Below are positions 8,709-19,873 of a stretch of 64,000 nt of DNA, piece by piece. The notes under the pieces are model-generated. The model was not told the origin of the DNA and did no database searches. It worked only from the letters and a program-made list of their open reading frames with translations. Both the position numbers and the translations under genes were made by a program. The stretch is from Kordiimonas lipolytica (lineage in GTDB: Bacteria > Pseudomonadota > Alphaproteobacteria > Sphingomonadales > Kordiimonadaceae): assembly GCF_001550065.1 (NCBI RefSeq), contig NZ_LRUB01000035.1, positions 310,001 to 374,000 of the forward strand, in the 5' to 3' direction. Numbering within the stretch: the stretch's first letter is position 1; every line of letters begins with the position of its first letter.

Positions 8709-8741
8709 GCGGGCTCCCCGACCCCCGGTTGCGTGTAGTCC

Positions 8742-8765
8742 TGACCTCAAGAGGTCATGATTTTT
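8742..8765 (+). terminator. Probable rho-independent terminator of ilvE
   Basis: TGACCTC (8742-8748) pairs with GAGGTCA (8751-8757); the real loop must open to CAAG. It is followed by TGATTTTTG. The hairpin runs into the last codons of the convergent XRE gene. Confidence 0.6.
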
Positions 8766-9160
8766 GAGTCCTTTATCGCGCGGACCAGATCGCTGAGCGC
8801 ATCCCGGACATTCACGTTCGGGAGCGTCTCAAGCTCTGGAATGATCAGGTCCATATCCGTGATCTTGCCGCTCAGGATTTCATCTCCCGCCGGTAGTCCC
8901 TCATAAAAATCGGACACTTTTGTTTGCAGGATATGTGCAAGAAGATAAAGCCGACCGGCGCTGACACGGTTCTGGCCGCTTTCATATTTTTGTACCTGCT
9001 GGTAGGAGATGCCAAGGATATTGGCAATGTCCTGCTGGCTGAGTTCAAGTGCTCGACGGCGGTCCCGAAGGCGCCTGCCGACATGCTTGTCAATCAGGTC
9101 GGCCTTGCGCGCCGACAAGCCACCCTGCTTGTCCTCAATTTCGTCACTTTGCGGCGCCAT
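8747..9160 (-). CDS. XRE-family (Cro/CI-type) transcriptional regulator
   Basis: 137 residues with one N-terminal helix-turn-helix: VGRRLRDRRRALELSQQDIANILGISYQQVQKYESGQNRVSAGRLYLLAHIL, roughly residues 27-78. The C-terminal half is acidic and helical with no recognisable ligand domain. Proteins of this shape are common in alphaproteobacteria and often act as single-copy repressors of stress or developmental genes, but I cannot assign targets. It is divergent from bamD and convergent with ilvE. Confidence 0.88.
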   Translation of the reverse strand: MAPQSDEIEDKQGGLSARKADLIDKHVGRRLRDRRRALELSQQDIANILGISYQQVQKYESGQNRVSAGRLYLLAHILQTKVSDFYEGLPAGDEILSGKITDMDLIIPELETLPNVNVRDALSDLVRAIKDSKIMTS

Positions 9161-9367
9161 AGAGTCTCCTTCGCTCTTGAAAGGGCTATTCCCCGTTGGC
9201 GCTTGCGGCTTCCTGTGCTAGAGAATTCGCCTACGCTGAATTGATGGGTGGGAATTACCTTTCAGTGATTGTTGAAAATATACTAATGGTTGCATTAGGC
9301 TGAGACTAGAAATCTTATGCAAGAATTGCAAGCATGCATTTCAGATGTGCGGGAGTAAGGTACTGAC

Positions 9368-10177
9368 ATGGCAGCAAATTGGCTGAAAACATCTATTCTG
9401 GGCGTCGCGCTTATCAGTGTTGCTGCGTGTAGTTCCAAAGATGAAGAAGACGTATATGTCGCGCGAGATGTTGAGGTTCTTTACAACCTTGGCCAGGACA
9501 ACCTGAAGAAGAAGCGTTTCCGTCTGGCGGCTGCGGCGTTCGATGAAGTGGAGCGCCAGCACCCTTATTCGGTGTGGGCACGGCGGGCGCAGCTTATGGC
9601 CGCATACGCGCACTATCAGACCAACAATTATGATGATGCGGTTCTGGCGGCTGAACGCTTCCTCCAACTGCACCCAGGCAACCGGTCGGCACCTTACGCC
9701 TATTATCTGATTGCGTTGAGCCACTATGAACAGATTTCAGACGTCGGTCGTGACCAGGCGCAGACGCTTAAGGCCCAAGCATCGCTGACCGAAGTTATCC
9801 GGCGTTTCCCGGACACCGAATATGCGCGGGACGCACGGCTGAAACTGGACCTGACACTTGATCACCTTGCGGGCAAGGATATGAAGGTTGGTCGCTTCTA
9901 TATGAAGCGGCAGGAGTATCTGGCGGCCACCATGCGTTTCCGCAATGTCATCCAGAATTACCAGACCACCAGCCACACGCCGGAGGCGTTACACCGCCTT
10001 GTAGAATCATATCTGGCGCTTGGTGTCTACGACGAAGCCAAAATGGCGGCCGCCGTTCTGGGCCACAACTATCCTGGCAGCAAATGGTATCGCTACAGCT
10101 ATGCGCTCCTGAGCGGCAAGGATATGAGGCCAGAAGGTAAGAGCGGCTCCTGGTTGGGTAAACTCTGGCCATTCTAA
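9368..10177 (+). CDS. bamD: Outer membrane assembly lipoprotein BamD
   Basis: BamD is the essential lipoprotein of the BAM complex that folds beta-barrels into the outer membrane. The lipobox is SVAAC with C21 as the lipidated residue. The mature part is made of TPR-like helices: NLGQDNLKKKRFRLAAAAFDEVERQHPYSVWARRAQLMAAYAHY, then DDAVLAAERFLQLHPGN and YAYYLIALSHYEQI, matching the conserved BamD core. At 269 residues it is normal. It precedes recN by 29 bases, an order seen in many alphaproteobacteria. Confidence 0.95.
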   Translation: MAANWLKTSILGVALISVAACSSKDEEDVYVARDVEVLYNLGQDNLKKKRFRLAAAAFDEVERQHPYSVWARRAQLMAAYAHYQTNNYDDAVLAAERFLQLHPGNRSAPYAYYLIALSHYEQISDVGRDQAQTLKAQASLTEVIRRFPDTEYARDARLKLDLTLDHLAGKDMKVGRFYMKRQEYLAATMRFRNVIQNYQTTSHTPEALHRLVESYLALGVYDEAKMAAAVLGHNYPGSKWYRYSYALLSGKDMRPEGKSGSWLGKLWPF

Positions 10178-10206
10178 GGGAATCGGCCAATTAAGGGGAG
10201 AGCGCG

Positions 10207-11877
10207 ATGCTGACCAGTCTCAGCATTCGTGACATTGTATTAATCGAAAAGCTGACCCTGTCCTTTTCGGCGGGCCTTACGGTTTTGACCGGTGAAACCG
10301 GTGCGGGCAAGTCCATCCTTTTGGACAGCCTTGGCCTTGCGACCGGCGCGCGGGCAGACCGGGCCCTTGTGCGCCAAGGCCAGGAAAAAGGCATGGTTTC
10401 GGCGGCCTTTTCCGTGGCAGCAAGCCATCCGGCCTGTTTGCTTCTTGAGGATCAAGGGCTCGATGGCGGCGACGGGGAAATCATCCTCCGGCGCCAGATC
10501 ACCGCAGATGGTCGCAGCAAAGCCTGGGCGAACGACCAGCCGATCGGGCAGGGGCTCCTTTCGGATGTTGGCGCGCTCTTGGTGGAAGTGCATGGCCAGC
10601 ACGATGACCGCGGCTTGCTGGACAGTGCAGGGCACCGTGCTCTTCTTGATAATTTTGGCGACTATGGCGCGGAGATGAAGGCTGTTGCTGGCGCGCACAG
10701 CGAACTTCGCGACGCGTCAAAGGCGCTGATGGATGCGGAAGAAATGCTGGCGAACGCCAAGGCGGACGAGGAGTTCCTTGAGCATGCAGTGGCCGAGTTG
10801 GATACGTTGGGCCTTGAAGAAGGCGAAGAAGAGGCACTGGCGGAGCGCCGCACACTTATGATGCAGGGCGAAAAGCTGGCCGATGACCTGAAGACCTATC
10901 AGGACGATCTGGCTTCGGACGGCGGCGTGGATGCAACCGTGCGCGGCGTGCTTCGGCGCATGGAGCGCACGGAAGGCGCAGCCGGTGAGCTGCTGGCCCC
11001 CGTAATCGAAGCGCTGGACCGCGCGGCGATTGAGCTTGGCGAAGGCATGGCAGCGCTGGATCGGCTGGCGCAAGACCTTGATTTCGACCCGCATGAGTTG
11101 GAGCGGACGGAAGAGCGCCTGTTTGAGATCCGCCGCCTCGCGCGCAAGCACAATTGCCAGCCTGACGAGCTTCCTGCGCTGCTTGAAAACCTGAAAACCC
11201 GATATGCAGCCGTAAGTGCGGGGGATGAGATGGTGGCTGAGGCCCGCGCCCGCGTGGCTGCTGCCCGCAAGGCCATGACCGCGGCGGTGGAGACCCTGAG
11301 CGCCAAGCGCAAGGCCGCAGCTTTGGAACTTGATGCCCTGGTGATGGCGGAATTGCCGCCCCTGAAGCTTGAGAACGCCCAGTTCCGCACGGCGGTGGAG
11401 ACCCTGCCGGAAAGTGATTGGACGGCGCAGGGCGCAGACCGGGTAAGCTTTGAAGTGAAAACCAACGCAGGCACGCCCTTTGGCGCACTGGTCAAGATCG
11501 CATCGGGCGGTGAGCTGGCGCGCTTCATCCTGGCGCTTAAGGTTGTTTTAGCGCGTGGCTCCAGCACACCGGTGATGGTGTTCGATGAAGTTGACAAGGG
11601 CATTGGTGGTGCGACTGCCAGTGCCGTGGGCGAGCGCCTTCGCCGCCTGTCCGATAGCGCGCAGGTGCTGGTTGTGACCCACAGCCCGCAGGTGGCCGCA
11701 CGTGGCAACCGCCAATTCCAGATTTCCAAAGGCGACCATGGAGCGGAAACCCGTACCGATGTGGTTGCCCTTGAAGACGAGGCCCGGCGGGAGGAAATCG
11801 CCCGTATGCTGGCCGGCAATGTGATTACCGATGCAGCCCGCGCGGCCGCAGACCAACTTTTGCATATCGATGGATAA
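10207..11877 (+). CDS. recN: DNA repair protein RecN
   Basis: RecN is an SMC-like ATPase recruited to double-strand breaks. Walker A is TGETGAGKSILLDSLGL near residues 29-45. A split coiled-coil middle (runs of Glu, Ala and Lys around residues 150-350) follows. The C-terminal half has the ABC signature ASGGELARFILALK and Walker B VMVFDEVDKGIGG, then THSPQVAARG. The length of 556 residues is typical. A GGGGAG site lies a few bases before the ATG. The stop codon directly abuts ligA, so the two are probably co-transcribed with bamD. Confidence 0.96.
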   Translation: MLTSLSIRDIVLIEKLTLSFSAGLTVLTGETGAGKSILLDSLGLATGARADRALVRQGQEKGMVSAAFSVAASHPACLLLEDQGLDGGDGEIILRRQITADGRSKAWANDQPIGQGLLSDVGALLVEVHGQHDDRGLLDSAGHRALLDNFGDYGAEMKAVAGAHSELRDASKALMDAEEMLANAKADEEFLEHAVAELDTLGLEEGEEEALAERRTLMMQGEKLADDLKTYQDDLASDGGVDATVRGVLRRMERTEGAAGELLAPVIEALDRAAIELGEGMAALDRLAQDLDFDPHELERTEERLFEIRRLARKHNCQPDELPALLENLKTRYAAVSAGDEMVAEARARVAAARKAMTAAVETLSAKRKAAALELDALVMAELPPLKLENAQFRTAVETLPESDWTAQGADRVSFEVKTNAGTPFGALVKIASGGELARFILALKVVLARGSSTPVMVFDEVDKGIGGATASAVGERLRRLSDSAQVLVVTHSPQVAARGNRQFQISKGDHGAETRTDVVALEDEARREEIARMLAGNVITDAARAAADQLLHIDG

Positions 11878-14247
<2,370 letters not shown>

Positions 14248-14255
14248 GGGGCCTG

Positions 14256-14861
14256 ATGCGGATAATCGCGGTTTACATTGTATCTTGTTTTGCTTTTAGC
14301 GGCATGGTTGGCGCAGCCCAGCAAGTAGCTCACCCCCTTGGCATTCCAAAGGCGTCTTATATCAAGCGATACGGAAAGGGATTGCCACCCCCGCCGAAGG
14401 GTGAGTGCCAGCTTCTAGCCGAGCGCCTTGGAGAAGATCACGTTGAAGCCTTGCAGTGCCGCGCTGCCGATAATGACGTCGTGGCGATGTACCTTATTGG
14501 CAGGCATCATGAATTCAAAGTATCTTCGCCCGAAGATATTTCGTTCGCCGTAGAATGGTATGAGCGAGCGGCAGGCGCTTTGGATGGGCCGCTCTGCGAA
14601 GAAGTGGATGAAGTCTTTACGGGTATTTCAGGTCAGAAACTGTGCCTCCCTTTGCTAGATTACGGAACGCCTGTTGCGCAATATCATCTTGGACTGCTTT
14701 ATGCGGCTGGAACCAAGCTGGATCGGGACCTCAAACAATCCCGGTTTTGGTTGCTGGCAGCAAAGGTGAGAGGGCTGGAACAAGTCGACGCGGCGCTAGT
14801 GGCTCTTGATGATCTTGAGCGCCGGATCGCCGAGCGGCAGGCGAAGGAAGCCGAGCAATAA
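14256..14861 (+). CDS. Exported Sel1-repeat-like protein, function unknown
   Basis: From the ATG at 14256 the protein starts with a signal peptide (MRIIAVYIVSCFAFSGMVGA), so the longer reading frame starting inside ligA is unlikely. The rest contains two Sel1/TPR-like units: VVAMYLIGRHHEFKVSSPED with AVEWYERAAGAL, and AQYHLGLLYAAGTKL with SRFWLLAAKVRG. Such repeats bind proteins. Cysteines at C-QLL and C-RAA may form a disulfide in the periplasm. A GGGGGCC stretch precedes the start, 8 bases after the ligA stop, so co-transcription with ligA is likely. No function can be assigned. Confidence 0.75.
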   Translation: MRIIAVYIVSCFAFSGMVGAAQQVAHPLGIPKASYIKRYGKGLPPPPKGECQLLAERLGEDHVEALQCRAADNDVVAMYLIGRHHEFKVSSPEDISFAVEWYERAAGALDGPLCEEVDEVFTGISGQKLCLPLLDYGTPVAQYHLGLLYAAGTKLDRDLKQSRFWLLAAKVRGLEQVDAALVALDDLERRIAERQAKEAEQ

Positions 14862-14918
14862 GCTTCTTGCCTGCATAGCATCCCTTCGCTAGGCTTTTAC
14901 CCTTAGGGGAGAAAAGCT

Positions 14919-15881
14919 ATGCCGCTCAAGATGTTGCATGTCACGGTGCCGGTTGCGGCCGAAGCGCAGATCAGGAAGATCGCCAGCGCCAACAGCGTTA
15001 TAAGCTGTGAACGGGCTGCTGAGCTTGAAGATGATCATGTCCAATATCACTTGCTAACACGGGCAGGCGAACGCCAGAAGGTCATTGACGATATCCAGAA
15101 GCTACTGGGGACCTCAAGCCGGGCGCGGATCAATATCATGCCGGTTGAAGCCACTTTGCCTGACGTGGAAGCGCGTGAAGCAGGCGACACCCGCGAAGAG
15201 CTAATGATAAAGATGCGCCAGGGCGCCCATCTTGACAGCGGCTATACGGTGCTGACGCTGTTGTCGACCATCGTGGCGCTGATCGGCCTTGTGCAGGACA
15301 ATGTGGCTGTCGTAATCGGCGCCATGGTGATCGCCCCGCTTCTGGGGCCGAACCTTGCATTCGCTTTCGGCACCTCCCTTGGCGACAAGAAACTAATGAG
15401 CGAAGCCTTCACAACCGCCTTTGTCGGTATGTCCCTTGCTGTGGCTATGGCGGCTATCGTGGGTGTGATTTGGGGCGAGCTGCCAGAAAGCCGCGAGCTC
15501 CTCAGCCGCACGGAAGTGGGCCTTGGCGGCATGGCCTTGGCGGCTGCAAGCGGTATCGCGGGTGTCTTGTCGCTGACATCCGGGCTTTCAATGACACTGG
15601 TCGGGGTGATGGTTGCGGTTGCACTTTTACCGCCTGCCGCAACCTTTGGGTTTATGCTCGGAATCAAACAGTGGCAGTTGGCAAATGGCGCGCTTCTTCT
15701 CCTGATTGTTAACGTCGTTTGCGTGAACCTTTCCGGCCTTCTGGTGTTCTTTGCCAAGGGTATCCGGCCCAGGCTGTGGTTTGAGCGGCGGATGGCTACA
15801 CCCTATATTTTGTCGGGTATGGCGGTGTGGGGCCTGCTGCTGGTACTTCTTTTTTTCGTCATCGACGCGACACCTTCCTGA
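14919..15881 (+). CDS. DUF389 (TIGR00341-type) membrane protein
   Basis: 320 residues: a soluble N-terminal domain of about 95 residues (MPLKMLHVTVPVAAEAQIRK) followed by six or more membrane helices with the DUF389 core: SGYTVLTLLSTIVALIGLV, NVAVVIGAMVIAPLLGPNLAFAF, then LMSEAFTTAFVGM and a final hydrophobic hairpin. The conserved GAMVIAPLLGP motif is the family hallmark. The biochemical role of DUF389 proteins is not established. Start supported by AGGGGAGAAAAG upstream. It is preceded by a Sel1-like gene and followed by an inverted repeat. Confidence 0.88.
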   Translation: MPLKMLHVTVPVAAEAQIRKIASANSVISCERAAELEDDHVQYHLLTRAGERQKVIDDIQKLLGTSSRARINIMPVEATLPDVEAREAGDTREELMIKMRQGAHLDSGYTVLTLLSTIVALIGLVQDNVAVVIGAMVIAPLLGPNLAFAFGTSLGDKKLMSEAFTTAFVGMSLAVAMAAIVGVIWGELPESRELLSRTEVGLGGMALAAASGIAGVLSLTSGLSMTLVGVMVAVALLPPAATFGFMLGIKQWQLANGALLLLIVNVVCVNLSGLLVFFAKGIRPRLWFERRMATPYILSGMAVWGLLLVLLFFVIDATPS

Positions 15882-15937
15882 AAAAACTGACCAATATCCT
15901 CCTTTCTTTATTCGTTCAGCGGGATGCTAAAACTTTC

Positions 15938-15962
15938 AAGCTATGCGTTTTATGCATAGCTT
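15938..15962. repeat. Perfect 9-bp inverted repeat in the gap before the Gly-rich small gene
   Basis: AAGCTATGC (15938-15946) and GCATAGCTT (15954-15962) are separated by seven bases. It may be an operator for the downstream small gene or a weak terminator for the DUF389 gene (GTTTTT follows 12 bases later). The sequence does not decide between these. Confidence 0.5.
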
Positions 15963-16073
15963 GTCTGCGTTTTTAACGTCTTCTTAATCATGCGACGGAG
16001 GCCTATCTAAGCCCTGTCAGCAGGGGCTGGCGAAGCCCACATAAGGGCACAAAATTGGTTAAGGAGAAGACCA

Positions 16074-16406
16074 ATGGCTGCGACAGCAAAAATGAACGAA
16101 CAAATTTCAGCATTCAGCTTCATGGGCCTGATGGCCGCTGAAGGCAAAATTCCCGGTGTTGTAAGCGGTTCCACTGAAACGCACTCTCTCTTCGCGGCTG
16201 GCGAAGAACTGATTAGCGAAGTGGCATCCGACCTGACGGCAACCGGTGACTTTTTCACCCTGATGACCGAAGCAGGCATGATGCGCCCGGTTGAGCCAAA
16301 GCAGAAGACAGCGTTCCAGATCAAAATCACCCGCCCAAGTGGCCTTGGTGGTGGTTTCGGTGGCATGAGCGGTGGCGCTTTCGGCGGCGGTGCGTTCGCT
16401 CACTAA
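16074..16406 (+). CDS. Small orphan protein with a Gly-rich tail
   Basis: A 110-residue protein with an excellent ribosome binding site (AAGGAGAAG) six bases before the ATG and its own upstream gap. The first 85 residues look like a compact globular domain (FSFMGLMAAEGKIPGVV, LFAAGEELISEVASDLTATGDFFTLMTEAGMM); the tail is PSGLGGGFGGMSGGAFGGGAFAH. There is no signal peptide or membrane helix, and I do not recognise a family. Strong initiation signals and ordered codon use argue that it is real and perhaps well expressed. The next gene, prmA, converges on it. Confidence 0.7.
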   Translation: MAATAKMNEQISAFSFMGLMAAEGKIPGVVSGSTETHSLFAAGEELISEVASDLTATGDFFTLMTEAGMMRPVEPKQKTAFQIKITRPSGLGGGFGGMSGGAFGGGAFAH

Positions 16407-16528
16407 TCCCTGCGGTTGGCCGGGGCTTGAGCCCACAGGCCAATCCCTAGAATTTCCCAGTGGGGCAGTCTTCTCCTGAAACAAGGCTGGCCCACTTATC
16501 CCCGAGGCATTTTCCTCCCAAAAATGCT

Positions 16529-17437
16529 TCACGGCTTGCGTAAAACAAGCGCGAGCCACTCCCCTTTCTCTACTCTGCCCAGAGATACTAGTCCTCGAGC
16601 CAGATATGGTTCGAGGACTTCTTTTTCCTGGGTCACGAGAAGCCCGGAAAGTACAAGCGTGCCACCTTTGGAGAGCGCGTCGACAATATCTGGAGCGAGA
16701 TCCACAAGGGGGCCAGCCAGGATATTGGCGGTGATCAGGTCAAACGGCTTCTCGCCATTAAAGGCCGGGTCATCCAACCCAGGGGCCACGACCACAGCCA
16801 TGCCCGGCAGACCGGAACCAATCGCACGTGGGATACCACTATTGACGGTGATATTCTCTTCGGTCACCTCAATTGCGATGGGGTCGATGTCAGACGCGAC
16901 AATGCGCATCTTGGGCCATACCTTTTGCCCCGCCAGTGCCAAAACGCCGGAGCCAGTACCCAGATCGAGCATGGTCCTCGGTTTGATCTCATCCGCCAGC
17001 TGGTCCAGCACTTCAAGGCAGGCAGCAGTGGTTTCATGCTTGCCGGTGCCGAAGGCCTGGCCTGCGTCAATCTGCAAGTTGATGGTCTCTGGCTTTGCCT
17101 TGTCGGCGTCGTGGCTACCGAAAACGAAGAACCGGCCCGCTTCCACGGGCGCCAGCAGTTTCTGGCTTTCGCTGACCCAGTCCTTGTTTTCAACGGGCGC
17201 CAGCTCGTGTTGCCAGTTTTCAAGGCCCATGCGGGAGAGTACGGCATTCAGGAATTCACTATCTGGGCGGCTCGGGAAGAAGATTTCAACGCGCCAAAGC
17301 GCTTCGCCCGGTTGTTCGAAATAGGACAGCGTGGGCGGAAATTCACCGCGCTCGTCCGCTGCAAGCTCAAGGGTTGCTTCAAGCTCGCGCGCACGGGCTT
17401 CCGGCAGTTCGCCATTCAGGCACCAGATATCGCTCAT
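16529..17437 (-). CDS. prmA: Ribosomal protein L11 methyltransferase
   Basis: PrmA trimethylates several amino groups of ribosomal protein L11. The SAM motif I is LDLGTGSGVLALAGQKV, followed by IVASDIDPIAIEVTEENITVN and DLITANILAGPLVDLAP, all typical of PrmA; AFGTGKHETTAACLE is the family loop before motif I. The start is the ATG at 17437 (MSDIWCLNGELP) with GGAGACAAGA in front; longer in-frame readings run into uvrD. It lies 10 bases downstream of the uvrD stop, so the two form one transcription unit. Confidence 0.94.
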   Translation of the reverse strand: MSDIWCLNGELPEARARELEATLELAADERGEFPPTLSYFEQPGEALWRVEIFFPSRPDSEFLNAVLSRMGLENWQHELAPVENKDWVSESQKLLAPVEAGRFFVFGSHDADKAKPETINLQIDAGQAFGTGKHETTAACLEVLDQLADEIKPRTMLDLGTGSGVLALAGQKVWPKMRIVASDIDPIAIEVTEENITVNSGIPRAIGSGLPGMAVVVAPGLDDPAFNGEKPFDLITANILAGPLVDLAPDIVDALSKGGTLVLSGLLVTQEKEVLEPYLARGLVSLGRVEKGEWLALVLRKP

Positions 17438-17447
17438 TCTTGTCTCC

Positions 17448-19802
17448 TCAGGCGCGGGTGACGAAGGTGTCAACCACGCGCTTGGCGCCGGCCTTATCGA
17501 ATTCGACGAGCAGCTTATTGCCTTCGACGTCCTCAACCATGCCGTAGCCGAATTTGTCATGAAATACCCGCTCACCGATCGCGAAATCGCTTATGGGGGC
17601 AGGGGTCTTTTTCTTCGGTTTTGAAGGCTTCACCGTGATGGTTGGCGGTGCGCTGCGGCGCGGCCGCTGGTCAAACGACTGCTGCTCCTGCCGCCAGGTT
17701 TGTGCCCGCTGCCAGCCGGGGCCGTATTTGTCGCCGCCAGAGGTGTAATAGCCTTCGTCAGAGAAGTCATCGCCCCAGCCGCCGCGGCTCTGTCGCTGGT
17801 TGCCGTACAGGCCCTGGTTTGATTCCATTTCGATATGGTCTGCCGGCAGCTCGTCAATGAAACGGCTTGGCAGGCTGGATTGCCACTGGCCGAATACCTG
17901 CCGATTGCCTGCAAAATAGATGTTGGCTTTCTGTTTGGCCCGCGTGATGCCCACATACGCCAGGCGGCGCTCTTCCTCCAGCCCCTTGACGCCGGTTTCA
18001 TCCAGCGCGCGTTGGTTCGGGAACAGACCTTCCTCCCAGCCTGGCAGGAAAACGGTATCGAACTCAAGGCCCTTGGCACCGTGGAGCGTCATTAGCGACA
18101 CTTTCTCGCGGGTGTCGTTATTGTCGTTTTCCATAACGAGCGCGATATGCTCAAGGTATCCCCCAAGGTTCTCGAACTCGCCCATGGCAGAGACCATCTC
18201 CTTGACGTTTTCAAGCTTGCCCGGAGCGTCCGGTGATTTGTCATTCTGCCACATTTCCATATAGCCCGATTCCTCGAGCATCATTTCCGTGACTTCCACA
18301 TGGCTGTGGGTGTGCAGCATCGCGCGCCAGCGGTCAAAATCATCCATCAAGCTTGAGAGCTTGTTGCGTGCGGCGGGCCGCAGGATATCCATGCCGCCGA
18401 TCATGCGCGCGGCATACGGGAGCGACACACCGTGCGACTGCGCAAGCGCATGCACCTTCTGGATGCTGGCAGTCCCCAAGCCCCGTTTGGGCACATTGAC
18501 GATGCGCTCAAACGCCAGCGCGTCGTCTGGCTGGGCAATCACGCGCAGATAAGCCATCACATCGCGGATTTCGGCACGCTCATAAAAGCGCGGGCCGCCC
18601 ACAACGCGGTAGGGAATGCCAAGGGTAATCAGGCGTTCCTCGAATTCGCGCATCTGGAAGCCGGTACGCACCAGAATGGCAATTTCGCTCAGTGCATGCT
18701 GCTTTGAATGCAGGTTTTCAATCTCTTCACAGATGGACCTTGCTTCCTCTGGCCCATCCCATACGCCTTTGACTGTGACCTTCTCGCCTTCGCCAGCGTC
18801 GGTCCACAGGGTTTTGCCAAGCCGCCCTTCGTTTGACGTAATCAGCGAAGAGGCCGCCGCGAGGATATGGCCGGTAGAGCGGTAATTCTGCTCAAGCCGC
18901 ACAACCGTGGCGCCCGGGAAGTCAGTGGAGAACTTCAGGATGTTTCCCACTTCGGCACCACGCCAACCGTAGATGGATTGGTCATCGTCGCCCACGCAGC
19001 AGATGTTCTTACTGGCCTGTGACAGAAGGCGCAGCCACAGATACTGGGCCACGTTGGTATCCTGATACTCGTCCACCAGAATGTAGCGGAACTGGTTGTG
19101 ATATTCCTTCAGGACGTCCGGGTGGGATTGGAACAGCGTGATGCAGTGCATCAACAGGTCGCCGAAGTCGGCGGCGTTCAAAATCTTGAGGCGCTCCTGA
19201 TAGGCGGCATACAGTTTGCCGCCCAGGCCGTTAGCGTAAGCGTAGCTTTCGCCTTCCGGTACGCGCTCAGGCGTCAGGGCCTTGTTTTTCCAGCGGTCGA
19301 TGAGGCCTGCGAGTGCCCGGGCAGGCCAGCGCTTGTCGTCGATATTTTCGGCCTGAATCAGCTGCTTCAACAGCCTGATCTGGTCGTCGGTATCCAGAAT
19401 GGTGAAGTTGGACTGAATGCCAACCAGCTCCGCGTGTTTCCTCAGGATACGCACGCAGATCGAGTGGAAGGTGCCGATCCACATGCCTTCGACCGGGCGG
19501 CCGATCACGCGGGCGACCCGTTCCTGCATTTCCTTGGCGGCCTTGTTGGTGAAGGTTACTGCCAGGATGTTCCAGGGTGCGGCGCGGCCCGTCGCCATCA
19601 GGTGGCCAAGGCGGGTCGTCAGCACACGGGTTTTGCCGGTGCCGGCGCCCGCGAGCACAAGCACAGGTCCTTCGGTGGCCAGGACAGCGTCGCGCTGCGG
19701 CTCATTCAGGCCGTCCAGATAGGGCGGCGGCATGTCATTTTGCGGCTGCGGCGCTTGTGGCGCTGGGCTCAGGTCATCTAAATCGAACGGATCACTCATC
19801 AT
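17448..19802 (-). CDS. uvrD: UvrD/PcrA-type superfamily 1 DNA helicase
   Basis: A 3'-5' helicase used in nucleotide excision and mismatch repair. Motif I is LAGAGTGKTRVLTTR, then Ia AVTFTNKAAKEMQERV, II LVDEYQDTN, III VGDDDQSIYGWRGAEV, IV LEQNYRS, V TLHGAKGLEFDTVFLPGWEEG and VI RRLAYVGITRAK. After about residue 650 the protein is disordered and rich in Gly, Arg and Gln, ending with a PcrA-type C-terminal module (ERVFHDKFGYGMVEDVEGNKLLVEFD). At 784 residues the size is normal. The N-terminal 25 residues are proline-rich. prmA follows directly. Confidence 0.95.
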   Translation of the reverse strand: MMSDPFDLDDLSPAPQAPQPQNDMPPPYLDGLNEPQRDAVLATEGPVLVLAGAGTGKTRVLTTRLGHLMATGRAAPWNILAVTFTNKAAKEMQERVARVIGRPVEGMWIGTFHSICVRILRKHAELVGIQSNFTILDTDDQIRLLKQLIQAENIDDKRWPARALAGLIDRWKNKALTPERVPEGESYAYANGLGGKLYAAYQERLKILNAADFGDLLMHCITLFQSHPDVLKEYHNQFRYILVDEYQDTNVAQYLWLRLLSQASKNICCVGDDDQSIYGWRGAEVGNILKFSTDFPGATVVRLEQNYRSTGHILAAASSLITSNEGRLGKTLWTDAGEGEKVTVKGVWDGPEEARSICEEIENLHSKQHALSEIAILVRTGFQMREFEERLITLGIPYRVVGGPRFYERAEIRDVMAYLRVIAQPDDALAFERIVNVPKRGLGTASIQKVHALAQSHGVSLPYAARMIGGMDILRPAARNKLSSLMDDFDRWRAMLHTHSHVEVTEMMLEESGYMEMWQNDKSPDAPGKLENVKEMVSAMGEFENLGGYLEHIALVMENDNNDTREKVSLMTLHGAKGLEFDTVFLPGWEEGLFPNQRALDETGVKGLEEERRLAYVGITRAKQKANIYFAGNRQVFGQWQSSLPSRFIDELPADHIEMESNQGLYGNQRQSRGGWGDDFSDEGYYTSGGDKYGPGWQRAQTWRQEQQSFDQRPRRSAPPTITVKPSKPKKKTPAPISDFAIGERVFHDKFGYGMVEDVEGNKLLVEFDKAGAKRVVDTFVTRA

Positions 19803-19873
19803 GAGGCGTCTATAGCACCCTCGCGCGCGTGCGGGAAGCAGCAGTTGATAAGATTTTGGAAGATGTCCCAGGC

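Noticed and set aside
16414..16443. GC-rich inverted repeat after the Gly-rich gene
   Set aside because: Inner and outer arms pair, but there is no T run and the loop is unclear; not enough to call a terminator.
16590..16619. Perfect 9-bp inverted repeat resembling a terminator
   Set aside because: It lies within the conserved C-terminal coding part of prmA and no T run follows it on the minus strand before the stop.
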